Positions 24,466 to 32,900 of a stretch of 39,458 nucleotides of DNA are shown here, one piece after another; position 1 is the stretch's first letter, and every line of letters starts with the position of its first letter. This DNA comes from Candidatus Kapaibacterium sp. Lineage in GTDB: Bacteria > Bacteroidota > Ignavibacteria > Kapaibacteriales > NICIL-2. Made by a program: the position numbers and the translations under genes. The DNA lies in NCBI GenBank assembly GCA_025055755.1, contig JANWWF010000014.1, positions 1 to 39,458 on the forward strand, written 5' to 3'. The notes beneath the pieces were generated by a model, which was given only the letters and a program-made list of their open reading frames with translations, made no database searches and was not told the origin of the DNA.

Positions 24466-25966
24466 TCTCCTTCTCGCCTTGGTCGTCGCCATCGTGTTTA
24501 TAGGCTGCCCGCAAACGGTGGTCAAGCGAATTGAAGAGCTTCGCCCACCTCCAGGTTACCGTCCGGTCTATGTAGACACCACGGTGGAGATCAGTGCAGA
24601 TACTCTTCTTGTGCGGATACAGCAGGGCAGGGAAGCTTTTTCCTCTGGTGGAAAAGGGGCAGATTCGCTTACCTCTGTTGCGGAAAAACAACATCAGCTA
24701 AGCGATAGCAGCACTGTTATCTCCGGTGACTGCACTTTTGCGCTTTACCCTCGGCAACTTGATGACAGCCGATATCCCCACGAGATCGTATTCGACGTGA
24801 CGGTAACCGACGACCGAGGACGCATTGTAACGGGGCTGGCGCCGCCGAATTATCATCTTCCGCAGCCATGGCGAACGCTCTGGTTCTCACTGTCCGATTC
24901 ATGCAAAGGACAGCGGACAGAGGTGAACTCATTTACCATCGAAGAGGTGCGCTCCCAACGCCAGGAACGCTTTGCTATTGCGTTTGTACTGGACCACTCT
25001 CCTTCCATGGGAGAAGTGCGGGTTGTTCTTTTACGGAGAGCAGTGGCACAGGTTCTTCGCCAGTTCATCAGTGGAGATGCAGCAGCTGTTATTCGTTTTG
25101 GCGGTCGGTCGGTGGTAGAGCTGCCCATTACTGCCGATACTGCTGCATTCCGCCGATTTAATCCCGACCGCGCGGAAATGATTGGCGGCACAGCAATCTA
25201 CGATGCACTTGCAGCAGCTATAAATGAGCTTCGGAAAGTTCCGCCACAGTACCGTCGCGTCGTCGTGCTGTTTACCGATGGAGAGGATAACGCTTCAAAA
25301 GCAACTCTGCAGCAGGTCGTTCGCCAGGCGCTCGATAGTGCAGTGACGGTGTACACGATTGCCTACGGCTGGTTTGAGGAAGAACCACTCCGCTTGCTTG
25401 CCCAAGGAACTCATGGGCAAATGTACCGTATCTACTCGGTGCGCGAATTTCCCCACGTGTTTGCCCGAATTTACCGTGCATTGCGAAGCTTCTATCGCGT
25501 GCGCTACCATCCTCCCGAGTGTGCGGGAATGCATACGGTTCGCCTTGGGTTTCGCTGGGGCCAATGCGCGACATTTACTACAGGACGCTACGACCGGTCT
25601 GTGCTTTCAGCTCTTGATACGGTAGGAACAATAGTCTTTCTGCCAATCGAGTTTGATTACGATCGCGCTTCCCTTCGGCCAGAATCGCTGCCTTTAGTAG
25701 AACGAATTGCCGATGCGATGAAAGCACATCCGTCGCTTAAAATCGAAGTACGAGGGCATACCGACGATCGGGGGAGCGAGGAATACAACCTGCGTCTGTC
25801 GCAACGTCGGGCAGAAGCAGTCGTTGAGGCGCTGGTACAAATGGGAATTGAGCGTTCACGGCTCCGTGCGATTGGCTTTGGTGAAAGCCGTCCTTTAGTG
25901 CCGAACACCAGTGACGAAAACCGTGCACGCAATCGGCGTACAGAGTTTGTTATCATCGCCAACTGA
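24431..25966 (+). CDS. VWA-OmpA fusion lipoprotein
   Basis: A 511-residue envelope protein. Lipoprotein signal with lipobox VFIGC (C25 region) puts it on a membrane. A von Willebrand factor A domain has the MIDAS start DHSPS at 188-192 and later VVLFTDGEDN (about 280), which binds a metal and often a partner protein. The C-terminal part (about 400-511) is an OmpA-like peptidoglycan-binding domain (FDYDRASL... IEVRGHTDDRG... NRRTEFVI). Bridging between peptidoglycan and a membrane is therefore likely; the binding partner is unknown. The ATG at 24431 was chosen for the signal peptide and overlaps the previous lipoprotein gene by 35 bases. It sits at the end of the oxidase series. Confidence 0.85.
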   Translation: MKLSLCAPQKISLLLALVVAIVFIGCPQTVVKRIEELRPPPGYRPVYVDTTVEISADTLLVRIQQGREAFSSGGKGADSLTSVAEKQHQLSDSSTVISGDCTFALYPRQLDDSRYPHEIVFDVTVTDDRGRIVTGLAPPNYHLPQPWRTLWFSLSDSCKGQRTEVNSFTIEEVRSQRQERFAIAFVLDHSPSMGEVRVVLLRRAVAQVLRQFISGDAAAVIRFGGRSVVELPITADTAAFRRFNPDRAEMIGGTAIYDALAAAINELRKVPPQYRRVVVLFTDGEDNASKATLQQVVRQALDSAVTVYTIAYGWFEEEPLRLLAQGTHGQMYRIYSVREFPHVFARIYRALRSFYRVRYHPPECAGMHTVRLGFRWGQCATFTTGRYDRSVLSALDTVGTIVFLPIEFDYDRASLRPESLPLVERIADAMKAHPSLKIEVRGHTDDRGSEEYNLRLSQRRAEAVVEALVQMGIERSRLRAIGFGESRPLVPNTSDENRARNRRTEFVIIAN

Positions 25967-25976
25967 AAAGGCGCGC

Positions 25977-26519
25977 ATGATTGTTTCGATCATCGTCGCC
26001 TATGATAGCAACAGAGGAATTGGCCGCAGTGGACGGCTGCCATGGCATATTCCAGCAGATTTACGACTTTTCAAGGCGCTAACGTGGGGACATCACATTG
26101 TCATGGGGCGGCGAACGTTTGAATCCATTGGACGAGTGCTGCCTGGCCGAACAACGATTGTTGTTACCAGTTCTGCAGCTGAATTACCTCCTGACTGTTT
26201 GCGTGCTTCTTCGCTTCGTAGTGCTCTTGATCTTGCGCAGCAGCGGGGCGAAACGGAATGTTTTATCGTCGGCGGCGCAGTCGTTTATGCGGAAGCAATC
26301 CAGCTTGCCGATCGTCTCTACGTCAGCGAAATTGAGGGGAAGTTCGACTGTGATGTTTTTTTCCCGGCCATTGATGCAAGTCAGTGGAAGGAGCAGTTGT
26401 GTCGCTTTGTTGCCAGCGCAGACACTTCTGTTCCTTCATTTCGCTTTCGGGTGCTCGAGCGGCATGGACGGGTGCTTTCGCCAGTTACGCTCCCTATCGA
26501 AGTGGGAGACCAATGTTAA
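25977..26519 (+). CDS. folA: dihydrofolate reductase
   Basis: Reduces dihydrofolate to tetrahydrofolate with NADPH. It has 180 residues. Features: the N-terminal SIIVAYDSNRGIGRSGRLPW loop, the catalytic acid in LPWHIPADLRLF (an aspartate at the Asp27-type position), VMGRRTFESIG, and the glycine pair in FIVGGAVVYAEAI that binds the cofactor. The ATG at 25977 gives the standard N-terminus. It lies 10 bases after the VWA-OmpA gene and its last 26 bases overlap the 3' end of the minus-strand anti-sigma gene. Thymidylate synthase is not nearby. Confidence 0.95.
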   Translation: MIVSIIVAYDSNRGIGRSGRLPWHIPADLRLFKALTWGHHIVMGRRTFESIGRVLPGRTTIVVTSSAAELPPDCLRASSLRSALDLAQQRGETECFIVGGAVVYAEAIQLADRLYVSEIEGKFDCDVFFPAIDASQWKEQLCRFVASADTSVPSFRFRVLERHGRVLSPVTLPIEVGDQC

Positions 26520-27594
26520 CCCCTAATGTCACACTCAGTGTGGAAGCTACCTGTGAAGAATATACCAGCGCACTTCCATCGAGTCCTGCGCTAAAGCTAA
26601 ATGCCGAAGTAACGGGAAAAGTCAGCCCAGCAGAGAGAGTTGCCAGTGGTCCCATGGAGCTTATGCCTACTGTCGGCTGAACAAACGGCATTCCTCCCAG
26701 AATGCGGACGTCAGGCTCTGTGAACGAATATGCCACAGCCACCGATGAAAGGAGAACGGTAGAAAATGTACCGCTCGGTTGGGCAATGTTGAGGGTGTAT
26801 GGTGCACGGCGGAATTCCAGCCCTATTCGGTGGTTTTCATCAAAACGGTAGAGTGCTGTAATGCTAAAGTTCTGAGGAGATGCTGCTGGACCACTGGCGG
26901 CCAACAGTGAACCGCGATAGGCAAATTGGGTGGAGATACGCGGAGCGTCTATTGCCGTTGCAGAGTGGATGGGTACATGCACCATTCCTATCCTACCGCT
27001 AACCAGGCGGACCAATGGCGATGCAGAGCTAAGTAGAGGATGCCGTTCAAGGGTGAATTCCTCGTCATTGAGCGGAGGTTTTTCTTCCATCCACGTCGAT
27101 GAGGGAGATTCCTCCTGCGAGGAAGGCAACACTGTTCCCCCTGGCACTGCAAGGGAGCGGGCAACATCGTTTTTTCTTAGTTGCTGTATAGAAGGACTAC
27201 TGGTAGTAGGCTCTGCTAAATAGGATGGGGCGGGATGAAGAGAAGGTGGAGCAGGTAGGGGAGCAGTTTCTTTCTGATTCAACCAAACATACATTCCAAC
27301 CGTACCTGCTACCACTGCAGCGGTAGCACTTGCTATCTGAGCGACGCGACGTAAGAGCGAGGAGATCGGGGAAACAGGGCTAATACCGACAGCGGAAAAG
27401 ACAGCAGCCTTGATTTCTGGTGGTGCAGTTGTGACGACCCGTTCTACCTCGATAGCGCGATACAGCTGTACTGCTTCGAAAAATTCTTGCTGGAGCTGTT
27501 CATCCTGGCTGAGCGCCGCAAAGAGCGCTTGTTGCTCTTCTGGTGTTGCTTCTCCATCAAGGTAAAGATAGATGAGCTCCGAGTAGTTATTCAT
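26494..27594 (-). CDS. anti-sigma factor with C-terminal beta-rich domain
   Basis: A 366-residue membrane protein that likely holds the adjacent ECF sigma factor inactive. The first 75 residues (MNNYSELIYLYLDGEATPEE...) resemble the sigma-binding N-terminal domain of anti-sigma factors without a zinc site. A single helix follows (about 82-106, IASATAAVVAGTVGMYVWLN). A proline/serine-rich linker leads to a periplasmic part whose last 150 residues are alternating beta strands (ITALYRFDENHRIGLEF; LSVTLGVNIGLPLR), like a small outer-membrane barrel. Similar sigma-linked barrel fusions are known in Bacteroidota. It overlaps the sigma gene by 8 bases, so they are coupled, and converges with folA by a 26-base overlap. 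Confidence 0.75.
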   Translation of the reverse strand: MNNYSELIYLYLDGEATPEEQQALFAALSQDEQLQQEFFEAVQLYRAIEVERVVTTAPPEIKAAVFSAVGISPVSPISSLLRRVAQIASATAAVVAGTVGMYVWLNQKETAPLPAPPSLHPAPSYLAEPTTSSPSIQQLRKNDVARSLAVPGGTVLPSSQEESPSSTWMEEKPPLNDEEFTLERHPLLSSASPLVRLVSGRIGMVHVPIHSATAIDAPRISTQFAYRGSLLAASGPAASPQNFSITALYRFDENHRIGLEFRRAPYTLNIAQPSGTFSTVLLSSVAVAYSFTEPDVRILGGMPFVQPTVGISSMGPLATLSAGLTFPVTSAFSFSAGLDGSALVYSSQVASTLSVTLGVNIGLPLR

Positions 27595-28243
27595 AATGCT
27601 TAGAGCGGAGTAATGTCACTTTCTGATAGAACTCGTCCTCGCTTACAGTGGTGGGGTTATCTTGCCAGTATGGCTCAAGAATCTTTCGGAGTGCAGCTTT
27701 TGCGCGGACGATCCAGTTACGCACCGTCGTCAGAGGTACACCCAACACATCAGCGACCTCCTGGTACGTTAGGTTGTTGTAGCATTGCAGGACTATTGCC
27801 TCCCGATAGTGAGAGGGAAGCAACTGCAGTGCCATTGTAACAATTTCGGCAAGCTCGTTGTGCTCAATTGCTGCCTCACCCAATGGATTCAATGGCCAAT
27901 TTTCCTGCAATGAAGTTTCGTCGAATTCCGTGGTAAAATGATGCTCATCTCGCTTGATTAGCAAGCACGTGTTGCGTGTAATGCGGAGGAGATAGCCCCG
28001 CAGGTTTGTCATTTGCCGAGTTGGGGAGGCTGAGCGCCAAAAGGCTATGAACACATCCTGACATGCATCCCGTGCTGCGGCAGGATCGCCCAGCGTCTTG
28101 AGACAATAGAGATACACGCGGCTGCTGTGCCGGTTATAAAGTTCTTCGAATGCGCAGTTCTGCTGGCGCTCACTACCGCTGACCATTAGCGCGTAGAGCT
28201 CTTCATCACTCAGCGATGCGTATTTGCTTTTGCGAGATGACAT
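27587..28243 (-). CDS. ECF-type RNA polymerase sigma factor
   Basis: A 218-residue group 4 sigma factor. Region 2 (about 30-100) has the core-binding helix with DACQDVFIAFWR and the -10-reading YLLRITRNTC. Region 4 (about 135-190) is a helix-turn-helix: LPSHYREAIVLQ, then YQEVADVLGVPLTTVRNWIVRAKAALR. It precedes the anti-sigma gene with an 8-base overlap, the usual arrangement for autoregulated sigma/anti-sigma pairs. The target regulon is not visible; the sigma promoter would lie in 28244-28307. An 'iron/FecI' role is not supported as no TonB receptor is near. Confidence 0.92.
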   Translation of the reverse strand: MSSRKSKYASLSDEELYALMVSGSERQQNCAFEELYNRHSSRVYLYCLKTLGDPAAARDACQDVFIAFWRSASPTRQMTNLRGYLLRITRNTCLLIKRDEHHFTTEFDETSLQENWPLNPLGEAAIEHNELAEIVTMALQLLPSHYREAIVLQCYNNLTYQEVADVLGVPLTTVRNWIVRAKAALRKILEPYWQDNPTTVSEDEFYQKVTLLRSKHYE

Positions 28244-28307
28244 CGGCGCGCCTCATGGTACGATGCACTGCTTTAGCGCTCTGCTGATGCAATAATACGG
28301 CGTCCTG

Positions 28308-29513
28308 CTATTTTGTTTCGCTGTTAGTTTGGAGTATTGCCCAGAAGAATCCATCACACTGGTGCTCACTTGGATCGAGGCGGCCGGAGGCGCATATGGT
28401 TACCTGGGGGAAGTTGATACGTAGCCAATCGAGATGACGCTCGCCTTCTTCCGGGAAAATGCTGCAGGTAGAAATGAGCGCCTTGCCGGCAGGAGCAAGC
28501 ATCGAAAGGTACGACCCTATGATAGTGCGCTGAAGCTTGCAAAAGGAAGCGGGATCGTCCGGCTGGAGATGCCATTTGCCATCAGGATTGCGCCGCCAGA
28601 CGCCAGAGCCGGTGCAGGGCAAGTCAAGAAGCAGTCGGTCAGCACGGCGGGCAAGACGCTTGATGACTTTTGTGGAGGTAATCGGTCGCGTTTCGATAAT
28701 GCTTGTCCCTGCGCGGGCAGCTCGGCGCCGAAGTTCATCAAGCTTCCATGCGGCTGTATCAAGTGCGATGATTCGACCTCGATTGCGCATCAAGGCGGCA
28801 AGATGAAGGGTTTTTCCTCCACTGCCAGCACATGCGTCTATCACCTGCATGCCGGGCTGCACGTCGAGAAGATGTGCAATAGCTTGCGAGGCAGCATCCT
28901 GCATTTCGAATAGCCCTGCGTGGAACTCCTCCAACGCAAAAACATTGACGTACTCGTCCACAATGAGCGCTTCTTCTGCAAGCGGATGAGCAGTGGTTGC
29001 GATTCCTTTCTGGCTAAGAAGCGCCTGGAGTTGCTGTGGGGTTGTGCGCAATGTATTTGTTCGAAGCACTACCTGTGGCTCTTGTGCAAAGGCTGCAAGA
29101 TGCTGCTCCCACCGGCTTCCACACTGCTCTTCGCCATAGCGATCAAGCCAATCAGGGACTGAGTAGCGAATGGCACGCGAGGGAGCTGCCTCCCATCGTG
29201 CGCGCAACTCCCGCCGTGGTGGAATGCCGCGGTGGAGAGAACGAGGAAGCTCAATGTTCTCGAGTGTCCAGAACGCACGGATACAGTCGGCAAGTTGATC
29301 AGAGGTGAATGTTTCCCGCTGTCCGAGTGCCCACACCAGCCGTCGAAGATGACGCAGAACGCCGTAGATGGTCCTCGCAATGAGAGCGCGGCGTTCGTCG
29401 GCAGGCGGAAGCTGCCGCAGGAGCCGCTCTATAGCGCGGTCAGCATGCCGACGCTCGTGCACGATGCTTTCCAGCGCGCGCGTAAGCTCGGTAAGCAGAT
29501 GGGGAGTTACCAT
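28308..29513 (-). CDS. RsmB/NOP2-type RNA m5C methyltransferase
   Basis: Predicted to methylate a cytosine of 16S rRNA (RsmB/Fmu, C967-type) with SAM. At 401 residues it has a NusB-like N-terminal domain (MVTPHLLTELTRALESI... ARTIYGVLRHL), then the Rossmann domain with motif I DACAGSGGKT, motif IV LLLDLPCTGSGVWRRNPD (cysteine that releases product) and motif VI STCSIFPEE (catalytic cysteine). The frame opens at 29642, but the ATG at 29513 gives the family start. It overlaps the end of the PAP2 gene by 7 bases and is followed by the sigma gene after 64 bases on the same strand. Confidence 0.9.
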   Translation of the reverse strand: MVTPHLLTELTRALESIVHERRHADRAIERLLRQLPPADERRALIARTIYGVLRHLRRLVWALGQRETFTSDQLADCIRAFWTLENIELPRSLHRGIPPRRELRARWEAAPSRAIRYSVPDWLDRYGEEQCGSRWEQHLAAFAQEPQVVLRTNTLRTTPQQLQALLSQKGIATTAHPLAEEALIVDEYVNVFALEEFHAGLFEMQDAASQAIAHLLDVQPGMQVIDACAGSGGKTLHLAALMRNRGRIIALDTAAWKLDELRRRAARAGTSIIETRPITSTKVIKRLARRADRLLLDLPCTGSGVWRRNPDGKWHLQPDDPASFCKLQRTIIGSYLSMLAPAGKALISTCSIFPEEGERHLDWLRINFPQVTICASGRLDPSEHQCDGFFWAILQTNSETK

Positions 29514-30268
29514 TCGACTGCAACCTGAATGCCTGAAGACGAGGGCAATAGGTGGCATCTTCGCCAAAGGGGCGGCACACGAGCGAGAGCATAACCAATA
29601 CACCCGCCGACGGTTGCGCCCATGAGAACATCGCTTGTCCAATGCTTGTCAGAGTACACACGTGCTCCCATGATGGTAAGGGCAAGGGCTGAGGCAGCAA
29701 CATGCAGCACAGTGCTATTACTCCGCGCAAAGGCAACACCTGCAATCGTACCTGCAACTGTTGCATGCCCCGAGGGGAACGACCACTGGTCGTCATTCCA
29801 GCGGAAAGGCAACAGGTAACTATCTCCTCGGTTGCGGAAGGGGCGCGCACGCCCGACGGCAACCTTGAGAGCAGTGGTCACTGCTCCAGCCACTGCAAGT
29901 GCTTGCAGAAGCTGGCGTCCACTGGTTACGGTGTGCGAAGAATTCGCAATGCTTCCTCCGACGATAAGTGCAAGGGGCAGTGCTGTTGCCGGTCCCAGCC
30001 CGCCAGCAGTATTCCCAATTTGCGCAAGAGCATCAGCGGTAGGACTGCGATGAGTTCGAGCAGCTTCCCGCACTGTTTTGTCTGCTCCGCTAAGCCAGAG
30101 CACTATTGCGACAACGCTGGTAGTTGCTGCAACTGTCGGTACAGGCTCTCGAGTAAGATTGCTGGGCGTCTGGCAGAGCTCATCCCAGACCGTTTGCAGA
30201 AGCGTCTGCGTTGTGTCCGCTGCGGTGCACATTGTTCCGGCAATTGCAAAGGCAAGAACTCCTCGCAT
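29507..30268 (-). CDS. PAP2-superfamily membrane phosphatase
   Basis: A 253-residue phosphatase of the type 2 phosphatidic acid phosphatase superfamily; probable substrates are lipid phosphates such as undecaprenyl pyrophosphate or phosphatidic acid, not determined here. The three catalytic motifs are present in order: KVAVGRARP, then FPSGHAT (with the transition-state histidine), and ARVYSDKHWTSDVLMG (nucleophile histidine and aspartate). There is a signal-like hydrophobic N-terminus (residues 1-17) and several membrane segments. It is probably the first gene of a minus-strand unit with rsmB (7-base overlap) and is divergent from the outer-membrane-type gene that starts about 35 bases away. 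Confidence 0.88.
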   Translation of the reverse strand: MRGVLAFAIAGTMCTAADTTQTLLQTVWDELCQTPSNLTREPVPTVAATTSVVAIVLWLSGADKTVREAARTHRSPTADALAQIGNTAGGLGPATALPLALIVGGSIANSSHTVTSGRQLLQALAVAGAVTTALKVAVGRARPFRNRGDSYLLPFRWNDDQWSFPSGHATVAGTIAGVAFARSNSTVLHVAASALALTIMGARVYSDKHWTSDVLMGATVGGCIGYALARVPPLWRRCHLLPSSSGIQVAVEW

Positions 30269-30303
30269 CGAGTAGCTTTGTAGTTTCGATGGTGCAAATA
30301 TGC

Positions 30304-30906
30304 ATGGTCTTTATGCGGTGCTTTCTTGTGGTAGTAGGAGTAGCAGTAGTAGCTTCTGCGCAGACATACATCGAAACACCGGTGAGCGTCTGTGGTTTTG
30401 TTGGGCTCGCTCGTGGCGCTAACGAGGTTCCCGCAGCCTACCAGCAATGGGGTCCGTCGTTCGGCCTTGCAGCACTGGTGCGAGAACGCAGATCAGGTCT
30501 TATCGCAGGGGAACTGAATTTCTGGTATGCCCGCACTGCAGCTTCTCAGCCCCAGTATCGCTATGCAACGGGGGCAATCATGGTGGATGTGCGTGGGCGA
30601 CTATCGTGGGACATTCCCGTGCAAGTTCCCACAAGCGTTTATGGAGCTGCTGGAATTGGGGCACTTTTTCCTCTCAATGAGCAGGTACTACAGCAACCAC
30701 CCTCGACTACATTCGAGCCAAATACGCCGGCATTGCATTTCCCTATTGCACTTGGTATCCGATCCCAGCTTTTCGAGCAAGTAGGACTGGAACTGGCGGC
30801 AACTTATGTGCTGACCACAACGGATAATCTCAACGCGCCCCACGATGGTCAATTTGATGGATTCTTTGTGCTCTCACTGGGAATTGTTGTGCCCATCGGT
30901 TACTGA
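30304..30906 (+). CDS. small outer-membrane beta-barrel-like protein
   Basis: A 200-residue exported protein of unknown function. It has a signal peptide (MVFMRCFLVVVGVAVVASA/Q; an ATG at 30313 is an equal alternative, 30289 less so). The body has alternating strands (SFGLAALVRERRSGLIAGEL; YATGAIMVDVRGRLSW; LGIRSQLFEQVGLELAATYV) and ends FVLSLGIVVPIGY, with an aromatic C-terminal residue typical of outer-membrane proteins. It is reminiscent of OmpA/porin-family barrels of Bacteroidota. Divergent from PAP2; a hairpin terminator follows at 30940. Confidence 0.65.
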   Translation: MVFMRCFLVVVGVAVVASAQTYIETPVSVCGFVGLARGANEVPAAYQQWGPSFGLAALVRERRSGLIAGELNFWYARTAASQPQYRYATGAIMVDVRGRLSWDIPVQVPTSVYGAAGIGALFPLNEQVLQQPPSTTFEPNTPALHFPIALGIRSQLFEQVGLELAATYVLTTTDNLNAPHDGQFDGFFVLSLGIVVPIGY

Positions 30907-30939
30907 AGCTGCATAGCTGCGGTGTCTAATGTGACTTGT

Positions 30940-30970
30940 AGTAGCTTCCGGAGGAAGACTACTTTCTTCT
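30940..30970 (+). terminator. rho-independent terminator after the outer-membrane gene
   Basis: A stem AGTAG-CTTCC (30940-30949) with loop GGA and partner GGAAG-A-CTACT (30953-30963), ten base pairs with one bulged A, followed by TTCTTCT. It fits the end of the gene at 30304-30906, 33 bases after its stop. Confidence 0.55.
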
Positions 30971-31050
30971 CGTTCCACTGTGCCAGGTAGCTGCGATGCA
31001 CCCATGTTGCCATAGATTTGCTTGGCAGTTTCACCACCGACGGAGTTTTG

Positions 31051-31359
31051 ATGCGTCCACCTTTGTTGGACCAGGCGCAAATTGAGCGCGGTCTTGCCCA
31101 GCATCCGATGTGGCGACTGGAAGAGTCTTCGCTTCCGCCACAGCGCATTGTGCGAGATGTAGTTGCCCCTAATTTTTTAGCGGCGGTCGGGCTTATCAAT
31201 GCGATTGCTCTTGCAGCAGAGAAACTCGATCACCATCCGGATATTCTGCTCTACGGCTGGAACAAGCTCCGCATTACAAGTACCACTCACGACCAAGGGG
31301 GGATAACCGAGCTGGACTTTAAACTTGCAGAGGCAATTGATGCTATTGTGGGCACTTAG
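31051..31359 (+). CDS. phhB: pterin-4a-carbinolamine dehydratase
   Basis: Dehydrates 4a-hydroxytetrahydrobiopterin, the product of pterin-dependent hydroxylases. It has 102 residues. The family signature is the histidine pair in AAEKLDHHPDILLYGWNK (near residue 61) followed by TTHDQGGITELDFKLA. The ATG at 31051 has a GGAG site at 31042 with a five-base spacer. No phenylalanine hydroxylase is in the window. Homologues also occur in bacteria without hydroxylase, where the role is unclear. Its last 4 bases overlap the 3' end of comM. Confidence 0.93.
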   Translation: MRPPLLDQAQIERGLAQHPMWRLEESSLPPQRIVRDVVAPNFLAAVGLINAIALAAEKLDHHPDILLYGWNKLRITSTTHDQGGITELDFKLAEAIDAIVGT

Positions 31360-32900
31360 ACATTCCAGAATTGCCGATCGAGACTGCGGTATTGAATCGC
31401 CTCGCTAATGTGGGCAGCAGTGATCTGGTCACTGTGGTCAAGGTCCGCAATTGTGCGGGCTACTTTCAAGATGCGGTCATACGCACGTGCTGAAAGTCCC
31501 AATCGTCGCATGGCAGCCTCCAGTAGAGTTCGGGCATGGGTGTCAAGCATGCAGAACCGCTCGATCTCGCGTGGTCCCATGTCAGCATTTTTGAACACGC
31601 CGGGGATCCCCTTGAAGCGCTCAAGCTGACGTTGCCGTGCTTCGGTGACGCGCTGCTGAATCACTGTGGAGCTTTCTCCTCGTCGTGCTGCGGAGAGCTC
31701 CCGGTGGTCAACGGGTTGCACCTCGATATGGATGTCAATCCGGTCGAGCAGCGGTCCCGAAATTTTTGCCATGTATCGCTGAATCTGCTGCGGGGTGCAT
31801 GTACATTCATGCCGGGGGTTACCGAAATTGCCACACGGACAAGGGTTCATCGAGCATACCAGCATAACGTTGCAGGGGTATTCTACCGTCATTTTTGAGC
31901 GTGAGATCGTGATGCGCCGTTCTTCGAGGGGCTGGCGGAGAACCTCCAGGACATTCCGAGCAAATTCTGGCAGCTCATCGAGAAATAGCACGCCATGGTG
32001 CGCAAGCGATATTTCTCCAGCACGGATAGTACTCATGCCTCCGCCAACAAGTGCTGCATCGCTGATGGTGTGATGTGGAGCGCGGAAAGGGCGTTCGGTC
32101 ACGAGTGCTTGCCCTGGAGCAAGCAAACCAGCCACTGAGTGAATGCGCGTTGTTTCGAGTGCTTCCGCAAGAGTAAGCGGAGGCAGTATGCCAGGAAGGC
32201 GTCGGGCAAGCATTGTTTTGCCCGATCCGGGAGGACCAATCATGATGACGTTGTGCCCGCCGGCAGCAGCGACTTCAAGAGCACGTTTGACTGCTTCCTG
32301 CCCTTTGACATCAGCAAAGTCCGGCTGAGGATGTGTGCGCTGCTGGGCGAACAACTTTGCTGGTTCAACATGCACCGGTTCGGGGAGGAGTTCTCCTTTG
32401 AGCATAGCGACCACCTCTCCTAACGAATCGGCAGCCAGCACATCCAGTGCCTGTGCGAGAGCTGCCTCTTCAGCATTTGCTCGTGGCAAGATGAGACGGC
32501 GAAAACCTTGTTGTCCTGCCTCGATAGCTATCGAAAGAGCGCCGTGGATAGGACGAAGCATGCCGTCGAGTGCAAGTTCACCGATGATGAGTGTTCTGTC
32601 GAGCTGTTCTTGCGGAATCAATCCAATGGCTGCCAAGATGCCCACGGCGATAGGCAAATCGAATCCTGCACCTTCTTTGCGAACATCAGCGGGGGCTAAG
32701 TTCACTGTGATTTTACGCTGGGGAAAGGAAAAGCCAGAGGACTTGATTGCTGCGGTCACGCGCTCGCGTGATTCCCGGACTGCGGAGTCTGGTAAGCCAA
32801 CAATGGTAAAAGCAGGCAGTTGCTGTTCCAGGTGTGTTTCAACCTCGACTACAAATGCAGAAATTCCAATGACCGATGCAGAGGAAAGCCGTGCATACAT
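31356..32900 (-). CDS. comM: ComM/YifB-type AAA+ Mg-chelatase-like protein
   Basis: A branch-migration helicase that in other bacteria helps integrate incoming DNA during natural transformation. It has 514 residues: an N-terminal Lon-like/ChlI domain (VGLPDSAVRESRERV), AAA+ ATPase with Walker A GPPGSGKT (222-229), LFLDELPEF Walker B and VCSMNPCPCG with the cysteine-rich zinc element (PCPCGNFGN... ECTCTP), then the C-terminal lid domain. The ATG at 32900 gives the family start MYARLSSA. Divergent from the large BNR gene, convergent with phhB (4-base overlap). Other competence genes are not here. Confidence 0.95.
   Translation of the reverse strand: MYARLSSASVIGISAFVVEVETHLEQQLPAFTIVGLPDSAVRESRERVTAAIKSSGFSFPQRKITVNLAPADVRKEGAGFDLPIAVGILAAIGLIPQEQLDRTLIIGELALDGMLRPIHGALSIAIEAGQQGFRRLILPRANAEEAALAQALDVLAADSLGEVVAMLKGELLPEPVHVEPAKLFAQQRTHPQPDFADVKGQEAVKRALEVAAAGGHNVIMIGPPGSGKTMLARRLPGILPPLTLAEALETTRIHSVAGLLAPGQALVTERPFRAPHHTISDAALVGGGMSTIRAGEISLAHHGVLFLDELPEFARNVLEVLRQPLEERRITISRSKMTVEYPCNVMLVCSMNPCPCGNFGNPRHECTCTPQQIQRYMAKISGPLLDRIDIHIEVQPVDHRELSAARRGESSTVIQQRVTEARQRQLERFKGIPGVFKNADMGPREIERFCMLDTHARTLLEAAMRRLGLSARAYDRILKVARTIADLDHSDQITAAHISEAIQYRSLDRQFWNV

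Noticed and set aside
26494-28243. FecI/FecR-type iron transport regulation
   Set aside because: No TonB-dependent receptor is near, and the anti-sigma end looks like a barrel, not a FecR domain.
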